Below, one piece after another: positions 51,989 through 60,782 of a stretch of 64,000 bases of DNA. The DNA comes from Paenibacillus sp. NFR01 (lineage in GTDB: Bacteria > Bacillota > Bacilli > Paenibacillales > Paenibacillaceae), in contig NZ_FOIK01000002.1 of assembly GCF_900111565.1 (NCBI RefSeq), forward strand, positions 372,001-436,000. Direction: 5' to 3'. The notes under the pieces are model-generated. The model worked only from the letters and a program-made list of their open reading frames with translations, ran no database searches and was not told the origin of the DNA. Position 1 is the first letter of the stretch. The number at the start of each line of letters is the position of its first letter. A program made the position numbers and the translations under genes.

Positions 51989-54253
51989 CTAATAAGAAAA
52001 ATCCGCCTTCACCGTCTTGAAGTACACATTTCCCTCTACACTGCCGGGCAATGTACCGTTTTTGTTCAGCACCTTGACGGCACCCGGCAAAAACCACAGC
52101 CGAAGCCCCAAACGGATTTCCGCTGAAGCATACGTGTAGCTCTCGACCGGATTTCGCCCCGTCTGCTGCCGGATGACGGCCAGCATCCGCGCAAGCTGCC
52201 CTTCGCCGCTGCCATGACTTAGTAAAAACAATCGCAGATAATCGCGATAGCTCAGCCTTACAGGCAAATACTTGGATAGCGGGATTTCGCCTTCCTTGCA
52301 CAGCTGAACCATGTCAGCCGCCGCATGCTCGACCCCGTAAAGCAGCGCCGCTGCTAAAATGGCCAGCGGATTGCCCAGCTTCGCACTTTCCATGAATCCC
52401 TCCATGGTCCGCACCGCCAGACTTAGCGCAAAAATCTCGCTGTATGCTGCCGCTACATTTGCCGCCGGATGTGAAATTCCATACAGTACATACTCAAGCT
52501 CTTGTGCGGAAGGGTCCAGCGCCGCAGCTATATCTTCGCCGAGCGGTTCCGCTGTTCCAGACATCATTCCCCCGAGCTGTGAGGGGTCGAAATACGAAAA
52601 ATAGAGTGCGGCATACTCGGACAGGAACAGCCGGTCACGCGCGCCTCCCATAACCGTCCCCAGCGCATCGTAGATGCCGTCGGCATTCTCCATCGCTTGC
52701 CCGCCTGCCGGATATAGGTTATTCTCGGGGACAACAGGCTGCTGTTCCGAACTTGCTGCGTGGTTGAACTCGACAACCTCGGCATAAAATTGTTCTAACT
52801 CATCGAAGCTGTCCTGGGCTTCCTGAGCGGCGCTGCCCAGACTGCGAATTTGATTCAGCAGCTTTACGGCATCGCCGAGTTTTGCTTTCGCTTCCTTCTC
52901 GATCTGCTTGCGCTGCTTGTCTGGAACGCGCCGGGCGTCAAGCTTGGCCGTTGCCTGGGTCATTTCACTGCCTGCGCTGCCATATTTGTTAAAGTAGCCT
53001 TCGGCAGCTTCCGCTGCGTTTCGGACGGCAAGGTACGCTGGCGCAATATCCGCAGTGGGGGACACGGCCTCCGCCAAAGCTCCCGGCAAAATCGTAACGG
53101 CGGAATCTACCGCCTTGGATGCTTGCTCCTGACCAGTGATACCCGCGTACCATTCGCGTAGTTCCGCCTCATTCAGCAGCAGTGCTTCCTCCTGCTCGCG
53201 CAGCGACTGCAATGAAACCGCCGGTGACGACGAATCTCCCGGGATATCCCACCCCGCCGCATTGGCCTCCCCCTGTTCCGCTCCGCTGTTGCGCGCTTGA
53301 TCCAGTACCTCCTTCATTTGAGTATTCAACTCATCCGCATGCTTCAGCGCAGCTTCCGCCTCTTCCAGCAATGCGGTATGCCTGGAATGAAATTGCTCAA
53401 TGGCAGGCACTATGCGCATACGGATGTCCCCGGTCTGCGTGATATAGTAACTAATAGTAGAAGTAAAACGTGCAGGCTCATCTTTATCCCGGTACACATC
53501 CGAAAAATACTTTGCGACATAATCCGCATGCATCGCTACAATATCCGCCGCCGAGTCCATGGTACCAACCGGCTCGTTAACCACTTCCCGTCCTGGCAGA
53601 TTTACGATCAGCCGTTCCAAATCGCGGACACGGTCTCCGACCAGTTTCCGCTTCTCCAGCATCTCGTCCAGGGCGGCTTCCCGCTCATCGTATAGGGGCT
53701 GGAGCTTGGCGAGCAATTTCGTCGAACGCGAAGCTTCTTCCATCGCACCGGAGATGGGTTTGAATTTGGCGGCGAGTTCCAGAACGGCATCAATTGGTGC
53801 TTTATACTTCATCTCTTCGCCGATTTGCCTGCGGAAGACCTCGAATTCGCCGAGCGGGCGGGACATCTCCAGAGTGGAGGAATCCAGCTTGACCGGCAGC
53901 AGATTAAAGGCGTCGCTGCGGCCGCTTTCATACAGATTGTCGCCAAGCACTTCGGATAAAATCTGTTCGCCGCGGTCTCCCGAAAAAGCGAATAATCCGT
54001 ACTTTTCGTGCAGCTGCGTATCATACGACGACATAACCGAACGTACCCCGGCCCGGGCCAGACGTTCCTGCTGGACATTGGACGCTGCGATCCGCGCGAA
54101 ATCAATCAATACGGCGGCGAACAAAAACAACACGGCAAGCACCATAATCAGAAAAATCGATACCGAACCTGCATCCCTTCTGTCCCGCAGTCCATACCGC
54201 CTTCGTCTCAGCTTGGGCATCCAACCTCGCATATTCCCTCGCTTATTTTCCAT
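51989..54253 (-). CDS. TadG-like protein (DUF5702)
   Basis: 754 residues. An Arg-rich N-terminus is followed by the helix VSIFLIMVLAVLFLFAAVLI (about 31-50) and the typical RLARAGVRSVMSSYDTQLHEKYGLFAF (from about 62), which is the TadG/DUF5702 hallmark; the remainder is a large, largely helical outside domain. Likely an exposed accessory pseudopilin. It begins 10 bases after the previous TadE gene ends. Confidence 0.8.
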   Translation of the reverse strand: MENKRGNMRGWMPKLRRRRYGLRDRRDAGSVSIFLIMVLAVLFLFAAVLIDFARIAASNVQQERLARAGVRSVMSSYDTQLHEKYGLFAFSGDRGEQILSEVLGDNLYESGRSDAFNLLPVKLDSSTLEMSRPLGEFEVFRRQIGEEMKYKAPIDAVLELAAKFKPISGAMEEASRSTKLLAKLQPLYDEREAALDEMLEKRKLVGDRVRDLERLIVNLPGREVVNEPVGTMDSAADIVAMHADYVAKYFSDVYRDKDEPARFTSTISYYITQTGDIRMRIVPAIEQFHSRHTALLEEAEAALKHADELNTQMKEVLDQARNSGAEQGEANAAGWDIPGDSSSPAVSLQSLREQEEALLLNEAELREWYAGITGQEQASKAVDSAVTILPGALAEAVSPTADIAPAYLAVRNAAEAAEGYFNKYGSAGSEMTQATAKLDARRVPDKQRKQIEKEAKAKLGDAVKLLNQIRSLGSAAQEAQDSFDELEQFYAEVVEFNHAASSEQQPVVPENNLYPAGGQAMENADGIYDALGTVMGGARDRLFLSEYAALYFSYFDPSQLGGMMSGTAEPLGEDIAAALDPSAQELEYVLYGISHPAANVAAAYSEIFALSLAVRTMEGFMESAKLGNPLAILAAALLYGVEHAAADMVQLCKEGEIPLSKYLPVRLSYRDYLRLFLLSHGSGEGQLARMLAVIRQQTGRNPVESYTYASAEIRLGLRLWFLPGAVKVLNKNGTLPGSVEGNVYFKTVKADFSY

Positions 54254-54263
54254 GGGCGCACCT

Positions 54264-54929
54264 TCATTTCAGCTTGTTCAGCACAGCCGAGGCTTTCTTC
54301 GGGTTCATTTTGTCCTCCGTCCCCTCTCCGGCGCCTTTGAACTTTTCACCGTAATAGCGCATCAGGTCCACGGTGCGGATAAATTCGACGGGCTCTGCAA
54401 CAAACGAACGGGCTTGTCCCTGCGGACGGGCCGAATCGGAGAGAATGTCATCCAGCACCGGCAGGCGCAGCGATTTGGAGAGCTGCGTTTCGATGCTTCT
54501 TCCTTGCAGCCCGTAATCGTAGTTCATCCTGCCCGGCAGCGGGGCCGGCAGCATATCCGCCGCTTGCCCCAGTTTCTTCATGGGCAGAACGTCCGTGTTC
54601 CCGGAGAAGGGCAGCTCGGCTGTTACTTCGCCGCCTTCTTTTCCAAGCCCGAACAAAGATTGCAGCAGCGCATCCTCGCTGATCCGCCAATAAAGACTGT
54701 CGTAACTGCCGGAAGAAAAGGAGCCGTCCTTAGACTGTTTATGGCTGTTATCCCAACTATAGGCCGCGCGCTCGGAGACGGCGGAAGCCATTTGCTGCAG
54801 CATTGATTTCTGATAGCTGTACAGGCAAAAGAACAAAAGCAGCATCGCAATTCCCATAAGGATCGGCAGCAGCATCGAGGCTTCCAGCGTAAAGCTGCCC
54901 TCTTCATGCCGCAGCTCTTTTATTCGAAT
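54264..54929 (-). CDS. TadE-like pseudopilin with probable non-ATG start
   Basis: About 221 residues. EEGSFTLEASMLLPILMGIA gives the prepilin-type helix near residues 9-28, followed by an outside domain. No ATG, GTG or TTG exists in frame near this point: the nearest upstream ATG (55112) would run through the whole Flp gene in another frame. The best start is ATT at 54929, with GGGGAAAAGAG about nine bases upstream and an overlap of 10 bases with flp. This gives MRIKELRHEEGSF, the normal length of leader in homologues. An alternative is a CTG a few codons later. Confidence 0.75.
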   Translation of the reverse strand: MRIKELRHEEGSFTLEASMLLPILMGIAMLLLFFCLYSYQKSMLQQMASAVSERAAYSWDNSHKQSKDGSFSSGSYDSLYWRISEDALLQSLFGLGKEGGEVTAELPFSGNTDVLPMKKLGQAADMLPAPLPGRMNYDYGLQGRSIETQLSKSLRLPVLDDILSDSARPQGQARSFVAEPVEFIRTVDLMRYYGEKFKGAGEGTEDKMNPKKASAVLNKLK

Positions 54930-55108
54930 ACTTGCTGGCTCTTTTCCCCGGCCGTATCGATCAGATCGGATACAACCTCTTTGATCTTGTCCTTGAACAG
55001 CAACACGACAGCGATCAAAACCGATATAATCAGAATCATTTCCAGCGAACCCAGTCCTTCTTCTTCGTTCCAGAATTGTCTGGCATGCTTCAAAAAATTC
55101 GATGTCAT
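54920..55108 (-). CDS. flp: Flp-type IVb pilin of cluster B
   Basis: 62 residues. The leader ends EEEG and the mature peptide would begin LGSLE, placing Glu at +5, the class IVb rule, followed by a helix LIISVLIAVVLLF. The predicted mature subunit is about 45 residues, typical of Flp. It lies between tadC and the first tadE-like gene. Major structural subunit of the cluster B pilus. Confidence 0.88.
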   Translation of the reverse strand: MTSNFLKHARQFWNEEEGLGSLEMILIISVLIAVVLLFKDKIKEVVSDLIDTAGEKSQQVFE

Positions 55109-55121
55109 TCATATCATCCTC

Positions 55122-55994
55122 CTACATGTTCAGCATCATCATCGCCGGCGCTCCCACCAGCACAATCACAATCAGAAAAATAACCACCATCGGAAATACC
55201 AGCTTGGAGGAGGCCTGCTCCCCCTGCGTCCGGCTGATTGCCTTCCGTTTCTCCCAGAGCAAACGCGACAAATCGCGCAAAGCCAGGGCAAAATCCGCCC
55301 CGCCCCGCCGGTAGTTCAGCAGAACGGCTGTAGTGAACAAAGAGACCTCCTGCACGGAGCAACGCTTGCTGAAATTCTCGAATGCCTGCTGAAAGGAATC
55401 CCCGCTCTCCCAGTCCCGGATCAGCACGGACAACTCGGTATACAGCGGATGCTCGCTGCTGCTCTTTCTGCTGCTGGCGCAGCGGATAATGGCCCGCTGG
55501 ACCGTCTCTCCGGCCCCGACCAGCAGCACAATGCTGTTCAGCAGCTCCGGCAATTCAAACATCATCCGCTGCTCCCTCAGCTGCACTTTCCGGTGCAGGT
55601 CGTGAATCAGCGCCACCGGCAGCGCGATGCCCAGCAAGCCGCCCAGCAGCATCCCGGAGCGTTCGCCGCTGAGTGCGGTAAACAGGCTGCCCAGCAGCAG
55701 CAGGAGCCAAGTGTAGCTGAACATTTCCCCCAAAAACAGCAATGTGCGTTCGCTGCTGTAGCGAATCCCATATTTTCGCTGCAAAGAACGCTGGATTCGG
55801 ATAAAGAATCTTGGAATCCGCCCGCCCATCCCCCCTTTCTCCAACAGCAGCAGGACCGGTCCGGCGAATTTGCGCAGCCGCAGGCCCTCCATGGGGATGC
55901 TGCGCAACCGGTGATACCGTTTGCCGCTTTTCAAATGAAGCAGCAGCCAACCAAACGCCAGCAGCACTGCAATACATCCTGAAACCCAGCGCAT
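55122..55994 (-). CDS. tadC: TadC-like T2SS-F family protein of cluster B
   Basis: 290 residues with four membrane segments (about 3-20, 90-130, 145-170, 265-288). The cytoplasmic loop contains GAGETVQRAIIRCA near 155, LPELLNSIVLLVG before it, and YRRGGADFALALRDLSRLLWEKRKAIS near 220, landmarks of TadC. Pairs with TadB to form the inner-membrane platform. Followed 13 bases later by flp. Confidence 0.85.
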   Translation of the reverse strand: MRWVSGCIAVLLAFGWLLLHLKSGKRYHRLRSIPMEGLRLRKFAGPVLLLLEKGGMGGRIPRFFIRIQRSLQRKYGIRYSSERTLLFLGEMFSYTWLLLLLGSLFTALSGERSGMLLGGLLGIALPVALIHDLHRKVQLREQRMMFELPELLNSIVLLVGAGETVQRAIIRCASSRKSSSEHPLYTELSVLIRDWESGDSFQQAFENFSKRCSVQEVSLFTTAVLLNYRRGGADFALALRDLSRLLWEKRKAISRTQGEQASSKLVFPMVVIFLIVIVLVGAPAMMMLNM

Positions 55995-56006
55995 GCTCTC
56001 CCGCCT

Positions 56007-56864
56007 TTACAATGAAATGTCCATAATTTTCGAGGTCCAGCGATAGCAGAGAACCAGTCCGGCCAGTGCAAGGGTCGAGATGACAATGCCCATTCCCGTG
56101 TACATCGGTTCCATATAATCCCCTGCCGTCAGACTCATGAACATCACCATCGCCAGCGGGGCCGCCAGCATCGCCTTGGCTTCGAATTTCTTCTGGGCAA
56201 TAGCGACAGAAATCTCCTGCTGGATCTCTAGCTTCTCGCCGATGATGCTTGAGGTGTGGCGGACAACCTCTACCAAATCTCCGCCTGTCCGCTTACAGAC
56301 GCTGAACACATCGGCAAAACGCTCCACATCCTCCATTCCTGCACGTTTGCTGAAATCGTGGAGCGCTTCTTCCACCGGCTGCCCGAATTCCATCCGTGCG
56401 CAGATAATGCCCAGTTCTTTGGCCATGTCGCCGCGCCCGTCGGGATCCAGCATCCGTAAGTCGACCACCGCTTCGCGAAAGGCATTTTCGACGGAGCGTC
56501 CTGCGGACAATGAGGAAGACAGCGAAAACAAGGTCTGCTTGAACTGCTGGGTCAATGCCGCACGCCTCCGCTGAAGCAGATAATCTCTCAGCACACGCGG
56601 GGCGTACGCCCCGCCCGGAACCAGTAAAAGCGGAAGCAGCAGCCGATGGTAAAAAAGGTACCCGACGGCATATAACCCGATCCCGCCCAGCATCGTCGCA
56701 AGGAGCTTAAGCCGCGGGTGTAGCGCATACGTCTGATAATCCGGCAGCGCCGAATTCCCGGCGACCGGCTGCGGTTTTCCAGGCATAAGCCCCTCTGGCC
56801 TGGCTCTAGGCAGCTGATTCACCGAACGCTGCTTTGGTTTCTTCTTCCAAGGCGGATCTGACAC
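56007..56864 (-). CDS. tadB: TadB-like T2SS-F family protein of cluster B
   Basis: 285 residues. Helices near 55-85 and 230-275; the F-domain core shows FKQTLFSLSSSLSAGRSVENAFREA near 105 and CKRTGGDLVEVVRHTSSIIGEK near 190, the classic TadB signature. GTG start after GGAGGAG. A basic, Pro-containing N-terminus precedes the first helix. Confidence 0.9.
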   Translation of the reverse strand: MSDPPWKKKPKQRSVNQLPRARPEGLMPGKPQPVAGNSALPDYQTYALHPRLKLLATMLGGIGLYAVGYLFYHRLLLPLLLVPGGAYAPRVLRDYLLQRRRAALTQQFKQTLFSLSSSLSAGRSVENAFREAVVDLRMLDPDGRGDMAKELGIICARMEFGQPVEEALHDFSKRAGMEDVERFADVFSVCKRTGGDLVEVVRHTSSIIGEKLEIQQEISVAIAQKKFEAKAMLAAPLAMVMFMSLTAGDYMEPMYTGMGIVISTLALAGLVLCYRWTSKIMDISL

Positions 56865-56879
56865 GAAACGCTCTCCTCC

Positions 56880-58127
56880 TCACGGATGAATGCCATATTT
56901 TGCTACCGGATGCTTCCGAATGCCGGCCCTTTCCAGCTTCCCGGCATCCAGCAGCGGATTGCCGCTTGGAATCAGGCTCCCTATGATCCGGCCGCCATTG
57001 TCCCCGGTCTCCTTAAATTCGTATAACGGATTCAGGACCACCTCACCCTCCCTCACTCCCGCCACCTCGCAGATTTCCGTCACCCGCCGCGACCGGTCGC
57101 GCAGCCGGGATAAATGCACGAAGATATCGATGGCCGAACCGATCTGCTGGCGGACCACCGTTACCGGCAGGTCGGCGGCGCTGAGTGCCATCGTCTCCAG
57201 GCGGCTGAGCATGTCTTTGGCGCTGTTGGCATGCCCGGTAGACAAGCTTCCTGAATGGCCAGTGTTCATGGCCTGCAGCATATCCAGGCATTCTGCGCCG
57301 CGGACTTCGCCGACCACGATGCGGTTCGGGCGCATACGCAGGGAGGAACGAATCAGGTCGCGGATCGTGATCTCGCCGCGGCCTTCGGTATTGGCATTGC
57401 GCGTCTCCAGGGACACGAGGTTCGGAACGGTCGTGATTTGCAGCTCTGCGGAATCCTCGATCGTAATCACCCGCTCCTGCGGCGGGATGAACTGGGACAA
57501 TGCATTAAGGAACGTTGTTTTGCCGGAGCCGGTCCCTCCGCTGATAAAGATGTTGTATCCGGCGATGACAAACAGCCGCAGCATTTCCGCCGCTTCGCCG
57601 CTCAGCGCCTCGCGCCGCACCAGATCGTCCATTGTCATCGGCGACTCCGGGAATTTGCGGATCGTCATCGCCGGTCCTTTCAGGGCAATGGGCGGCAGCA
57701 CGATATTCACCCGCGACCCGTCCTTCAGCCGGGCGTCGACAATCGGAGAGGAGTCATTGACCACCCGGTTCACACCGGATACCACCGTCTGAATAATATC
57801 TTCCAGGCGCGTTCGGGACTCAAATGCTACCGGCAGCGGGCGGATCTGTCCGTCTTCCTCAACAAAAATTTCTTCATGGCTGTTGATCATGATTTCCGAT
57901 ATCGCCGGATTGTCCACCAGCGGCTGCAAAATATCGAGGCCGCGGAAAGAGTCATATAACCTTTTGACCAATTCATGCTTTTCCTTGGCGGTTAAATACT
58001 TCAAGCTATCCCGCCCCAAAATGACGCGTTCGATATAAGCCCCCAGCTCGCGGTTGCCTATCGATAACGTAACGTCCAACCCTTCACGGATCTCGCTGCG
58101 CAGCTCCCTGAACATCCTTTCGTTCAT
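56880..58127 (-). CDS. cpaF: CpaF/TadA secretion ATPase of cluster B
   Basis: 415 residues. Walker A GGTGSGKTT at 197-205, Asp box IEDSAELQ at 223-230, Walker B RIVVGEVRGAE at 269-279 and His box LSTGHANS near 295 make a canonical CpaF hexameric motor. It overlaps the tadZ stop by 4 bases and precedes tadB by 15. Drives Flp polymerisation. Confidence 0.95.
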   Translation of the reverse strand: MNERMFRELRSEIREGLDVTLSIGNRELGAYIERVILGRDSLKYLTAKEKHELVKRLYDSFRGLDILQPLVDNPAISEIMINSHEEIFVEEDGQIRPLPVAFESRTRLEDIIQTVVSGVNRVVNDSSPIVDARLKDGSRVNIVLPPIALKGPAMTIRKFPESPMTMDDLVRREALSGEAAEMLRLFVIAGYNIFISGGTGSGKTTFLNALSQFIPPQERVITIEDSAELQITTVPNLVSLETRNANTEGRGEITIRDLIRSSLRMRPNRIVVGEVRGAECLDMLQAMNTGHSGSLSTGHANSAKDMLSRLETMALSAADLPVTVVRQQIGSAIDIFVHLSRLRDRSRRVTEICEVAGVREGEVVLNPLYEFKETGDNGGRIIGSLIPSGNPLLDAGKLERAGIRKHPVAKYGIHP

Positions 58128-59293
58128 AGGGATCTGCCTGTGAACACCCGCGGCAAGGCAGGTTCAACAACGGTCTGGCAAAGCTTCCGGATGCCTGCAA
58201 TAAATTGGGGCGAATTCAGCCGCAACTCCGCTTGATGCCTCAGCGACCAGGAGGGAATATCCGGCAGCGCTGCGTCCATCCGTAACCCTTCCGTAAGAAA
58301 GCCCCAACCAGAATCGTCCCCTGCTCTGTTCATAATGTAGGCGCTGCGTTCCAGGATGCCTGCCGCCGAGTCCGAGAAGCCGGACACATACTGCTTCACC
58401 CATCTCTCCGTCTTATAGAGGCTGGCCTCATCATTCCGCAAAATCCAGAGCAGGCTGCGGCATCGCTCCAAAACCGCCAGTGTCCGTTCCTCTTCCAGCC
58501 CGCCGGTATCCGCAAGAACCACGTCGTATTTGCCTGAACCGGAAATAAGCTCCAGGAGCTCCAGCGTGTCCTGCTTGGTCATTTGCAGCATTTCCTGAAG
58601 ATTGGCCGGAGGCCGGAAGGCTTCGCAGCGCAGCCTCTCATGCCTGATGACATATTTGCCGATATCGGGTTTGATTCCCGGCCTATTCCTGTCGTCGGCA
58701 TTTTGCCGGGCGTTCAGTTCATACAGCAGCCCGTCCAGCCCGGGACCTCCGGAAGAAGCCGAACGCAGCGACAGCACGCTGCTGTCCACGCTTTCCAGAT
58801 TTAAATAGAATACGGACAGACCCATCTCCCCGAGTACTTTCGCCATGTTCAGCGCAACGGTCGTCTTGCCGCTGCCCCCGCTGGCCGAAACCAGACCCAG
58901 CAGCAATAATTCCTCCCTTAACGCAGCAGCAGGTTTCACCTTCCGAACGTCGCAGAGCTGCAATATCGCCTCCAGCAACGCGGGCAGCGCCTGATATTTG
59001 GCAATCGCAGTCCCGGTTTGCCCCCCAGGCCCGGAATTGACGGTTCCGTTTGTTTCATGCAGAACCGCCCAAGGTATACGGCTCCGGCTCTCCAATAGCC
59101 ACGCTTCGATAAACACCGGATCACCGATCACCGCATCCGGTGTTTCTCCGCTCTTCATAAATGCCATGAAGGTCTCCATCCGGCTGAAGGCTGTAATCCG
59201 CAGCATTTCACCGTAATCGCTGTGGTGCACAAAATGCAAAAGCGGTTCAATAAACTGGCTTTCCCGGACGGCCAGTACGATTTTTGCCGCCAC
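58124..59293 (-). CDS. tadZ: CpaE/TadZ-like ATPase, first gene of cluster B
   Basis: 389 residues: an atypical pseudo-receiver region (about 1-115) followed by a MinD/ParA domain with an intact P-loop SASGGSGKTT (137-145; Lys 143) and YDVVLADTGGLEEE near 260. It should localise the machine. GTG start with GGAGGAG. Upstream lies a leader with an attenuator-like hairpin. Confidence 0.85.
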   Translation of the reverse strand: MAAKIVLAVRESQFIEPLLHFVHHSDYGEMLRITAFSRMETFMAFMKSGETPDAVIGDPVFIEAWLLESRSRIPWAVLHETNGTVNSGPGGQTGTAIAKYQALPALLEAILQLCDVRKVKPAAALREELLLLGLVSASGGSGKTTVALNMAKVLGEMGLSVFYLNLESVDSSVLSLRSASSGGPGLDGLLYELNARQNADDRNRPGIKPDIGKYVIRHERLRCEAFRPPANLQEMLQMTKQDTLELLELISGSGKYDVVLADTGGLEEERTLAVLERCRSLLWILRNDEASLYKTERWVKQYVSGFSDSAAGILERSAYIMNRAGDDSGWGFLTEGLRMDAALPDIPSWSLRHQAELRLNSPQFIAGIRKLCQTVVEPALPRVFTGRSL

Positions 59294-59323
59294 GGCTTCT
59301 CCTCCTTTCTGCTTAGAAACAAC

Positions 59324-59375
59324 AAAAAAAGCACCGCCAATAACCGCTAAGCGGTCATCGGACGGTGCTTCCGTC
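59324..59375 (-). promoter_or_regulatory. Attenuator-like leader hairpin before cluster B
   Basis: On the minus strand a long stem (arms from 59330-59336 and 59363-59369, extended inward to a TTA loop) is followed by seven T at 59330-59324. It lies between any possible promoter and tadZ. A competing small hairpin GACGGAAGCACCGTC (59375-59361) shares the left arm of the terminator. The pair has the layout of a terminator/antiterminator switch. Confidence 0.6.
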
Positions 59376-59463
59376 TTTGTTCCTATAATTTACAGTTATA
59401 GTAGCACACCTGTACGTAGGCGGCAATACCTTTTTTTACCTCTATGGGTATTTTTAACCGAAA

Positions 59464-59481
59464 ATATCCTGTACAGGATAT
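59464..59481. promoter_or_regulatory. Perfect 18-bp palindrome in the divergent cluster B / stalk-protein region
   Basis: ATATCCTGTACAGGATAT is an exact 9+9 inverted repeat lying 84 bases before the plus-strand gene and about 170 before tadZ. A TATAAT at 59504 lies 22 bases to its right. It has the form of a homodimeric repressor or activator site; the cognate regulator is unknown. Confidence 0.65.
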
Positions 59482-59565
59482 ATCCCCCTGACACATTTGC
59501 CTTTATAATAGGTTACATCTGTACATCATCTATATCCATATTATTCTAAAAGGAGAGCTATACAT

Positions 59566-60753
59566 ATGAAAGTCATTCCGGGTTTTATCGCGGCGCTTGC
59601 TTTATCCGGCACTATCAGCTTTACCGCGGCCGCAGCAGAACAACCAATTTCCGTGCTGATTGATCAGCAAAAACTGAACCTCAACACCAGTGCTCCGGTG
59701 ATGGATCAGGAAACGGTGCTGGTTCCGATGCGTCCGATTTTCCAAAAGCTTGGAATGGACCTTGTTTGGGATGCTAAAACCAAAACTGTTACCGCAACTA
59801 AAGACGGACTGACCATCAAGCTGCAAATCGGCAGCAAACGGGCCACCGTGAACGGAACGGTCAAGCAGCTGAAAGCCGCGCCCAAATCGATCAATAACGT
59901 GACCTACATCCCGCTGCGTTTTGTCGGCGAAGCGACAGGGAACGAAGTGAAATGGAATGCCAAAACTCGCATTGTAGAAATCAACCGCAGTGCTCTTACC
60001 ATTGATACCTCAGGCATTGATACCTTGTTTAAAAATTATGTTCTCTATTCCGACAATGAGAATCTCGCCGGTCTCATGTCTTTGATCGATCCTTCCTCCG
60101 CACTCGCCGGCATCGGTGATTCAGTGAAAGGGCAAATGGAGCTGTACGATACCAAAACGACTATCGATGATATAAAGATCGTGGATGCAAAAGCGAATGA
60201 AGCCACGGTAACTACAACGGAGACAACCAAAAAGGTCGGCGGCGCCTTCATGCTGGATTCCAGAACAGAAAATACTTATCTTCTGACAAAGCCGGCAGGC
60301 AGCAAAACCTGGCTGATCAACAACGTCCAGGTTGGCAACGTGGAGTATTCGCTTCCGCAAGGCGCACTGGATGCCGTCGTTACCGTGCCGAAGGAAGATG
60401 AATCCAAAATCAAGGCAACATTGCAGGCAAACGCGGATTATTCCAACAAAGAGGATCTGAACGGCGTATTGTCCACCCTTGACGACTCCTCGCCTATCTA
60501 TGACCAAACCAAACAAACGTATGTGCAGATCTTTAAGGCCTATGACTTGGATAACGCCGTCGAATCCACCAAAATCCTGGATTACACCGCTACTGAAGCT
60601 TATGTATATACCGTTCAGACCACGAAGCGGCTCAGCGGCCCCGAGTTTACGGATAACCGTGCCTTCACCGTTAACGCGTTGGTGAAAGCGGACGACGGTT
60701 CCTGGAAAATCACGGAGACATATATTCTGGGTTACGAAGCACTAGCCAAGTAA
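59566..60753 (+). CDS. Secreted stalk-domain protein with two NTF2-like domains
   Basis: 395 residues. Signal peptide cleaved near TAAAAE. Residues about 25-145 are a copper-amine-oxidase-N/stalk domain (VLVPMRPIFQKLGMDLVWDAKTKTV, VTYIPLRFVGEATGNEVKWNAKT). The rest consists of two similar modules (about 150-265 and 280-393), each opening with a helix of the form LFKNYVLYSDNENLAGLMSLID and ending TWLINNVQ or SWKITETYI, as in NTF2-like folds. AAAGGAGAG precedes the ATG. Divergent from cluster B and similar in plan to the protein at 31274, suggesting a shared link to the pilus clusters. Confidence 0.85.
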   Translation: MKVIPGFIAALALSGTISFTAAAAEQPISVLIDQQKLNLNTSAPVMDQETVLVPMRPIFQKLGMDLVWDAKTKTVTATKDGLTIKLQIGSKRATVNGTVKQLKAAPKSINNVTYIPLRFVGEATGNEVKWNAKTRIVEINRSALTIDTSGIDTLFKNYVLYSDNENLAGLMSLIDPSSALAGIGDSVKGQMELYDTKTTIDDIKIVDAKANEATVTTTETTKKVGGAFMLDSRTENTYLLTKPAGSKTWLINNVQVGNVEYSLPQGALDAVVTVPKEDESKIKATLQANADYSNKEDLNGVLSTLDDSSPIYDQTKQTYVQIFKAYDLDNAVESTKILDYTATEAYVYTVQTTKRLSGPEFTDNRAFTVNALVKADDGSWKITETYILGYEALAK

Positions 60754-60782
60754 TACCTGGAAATCTTTAATCTTTATTACAC

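Noticed and set aside
54933..55112. In-frame extension of the TadE-like gene to the ATG at 55112
   Set aside because: It runs in another frame through flp and gives a non-protein-like, Arg-rich stretch before the conserved leader.
59380..59560. c-di-GMP-I (GEMM) or c-di-GMP-II riboswitch before cluster B
   Set aside because: The conserved aptamer segments (such as ACGCAAAGCC) are not present; only a terminator/antiterminator pair is supported.
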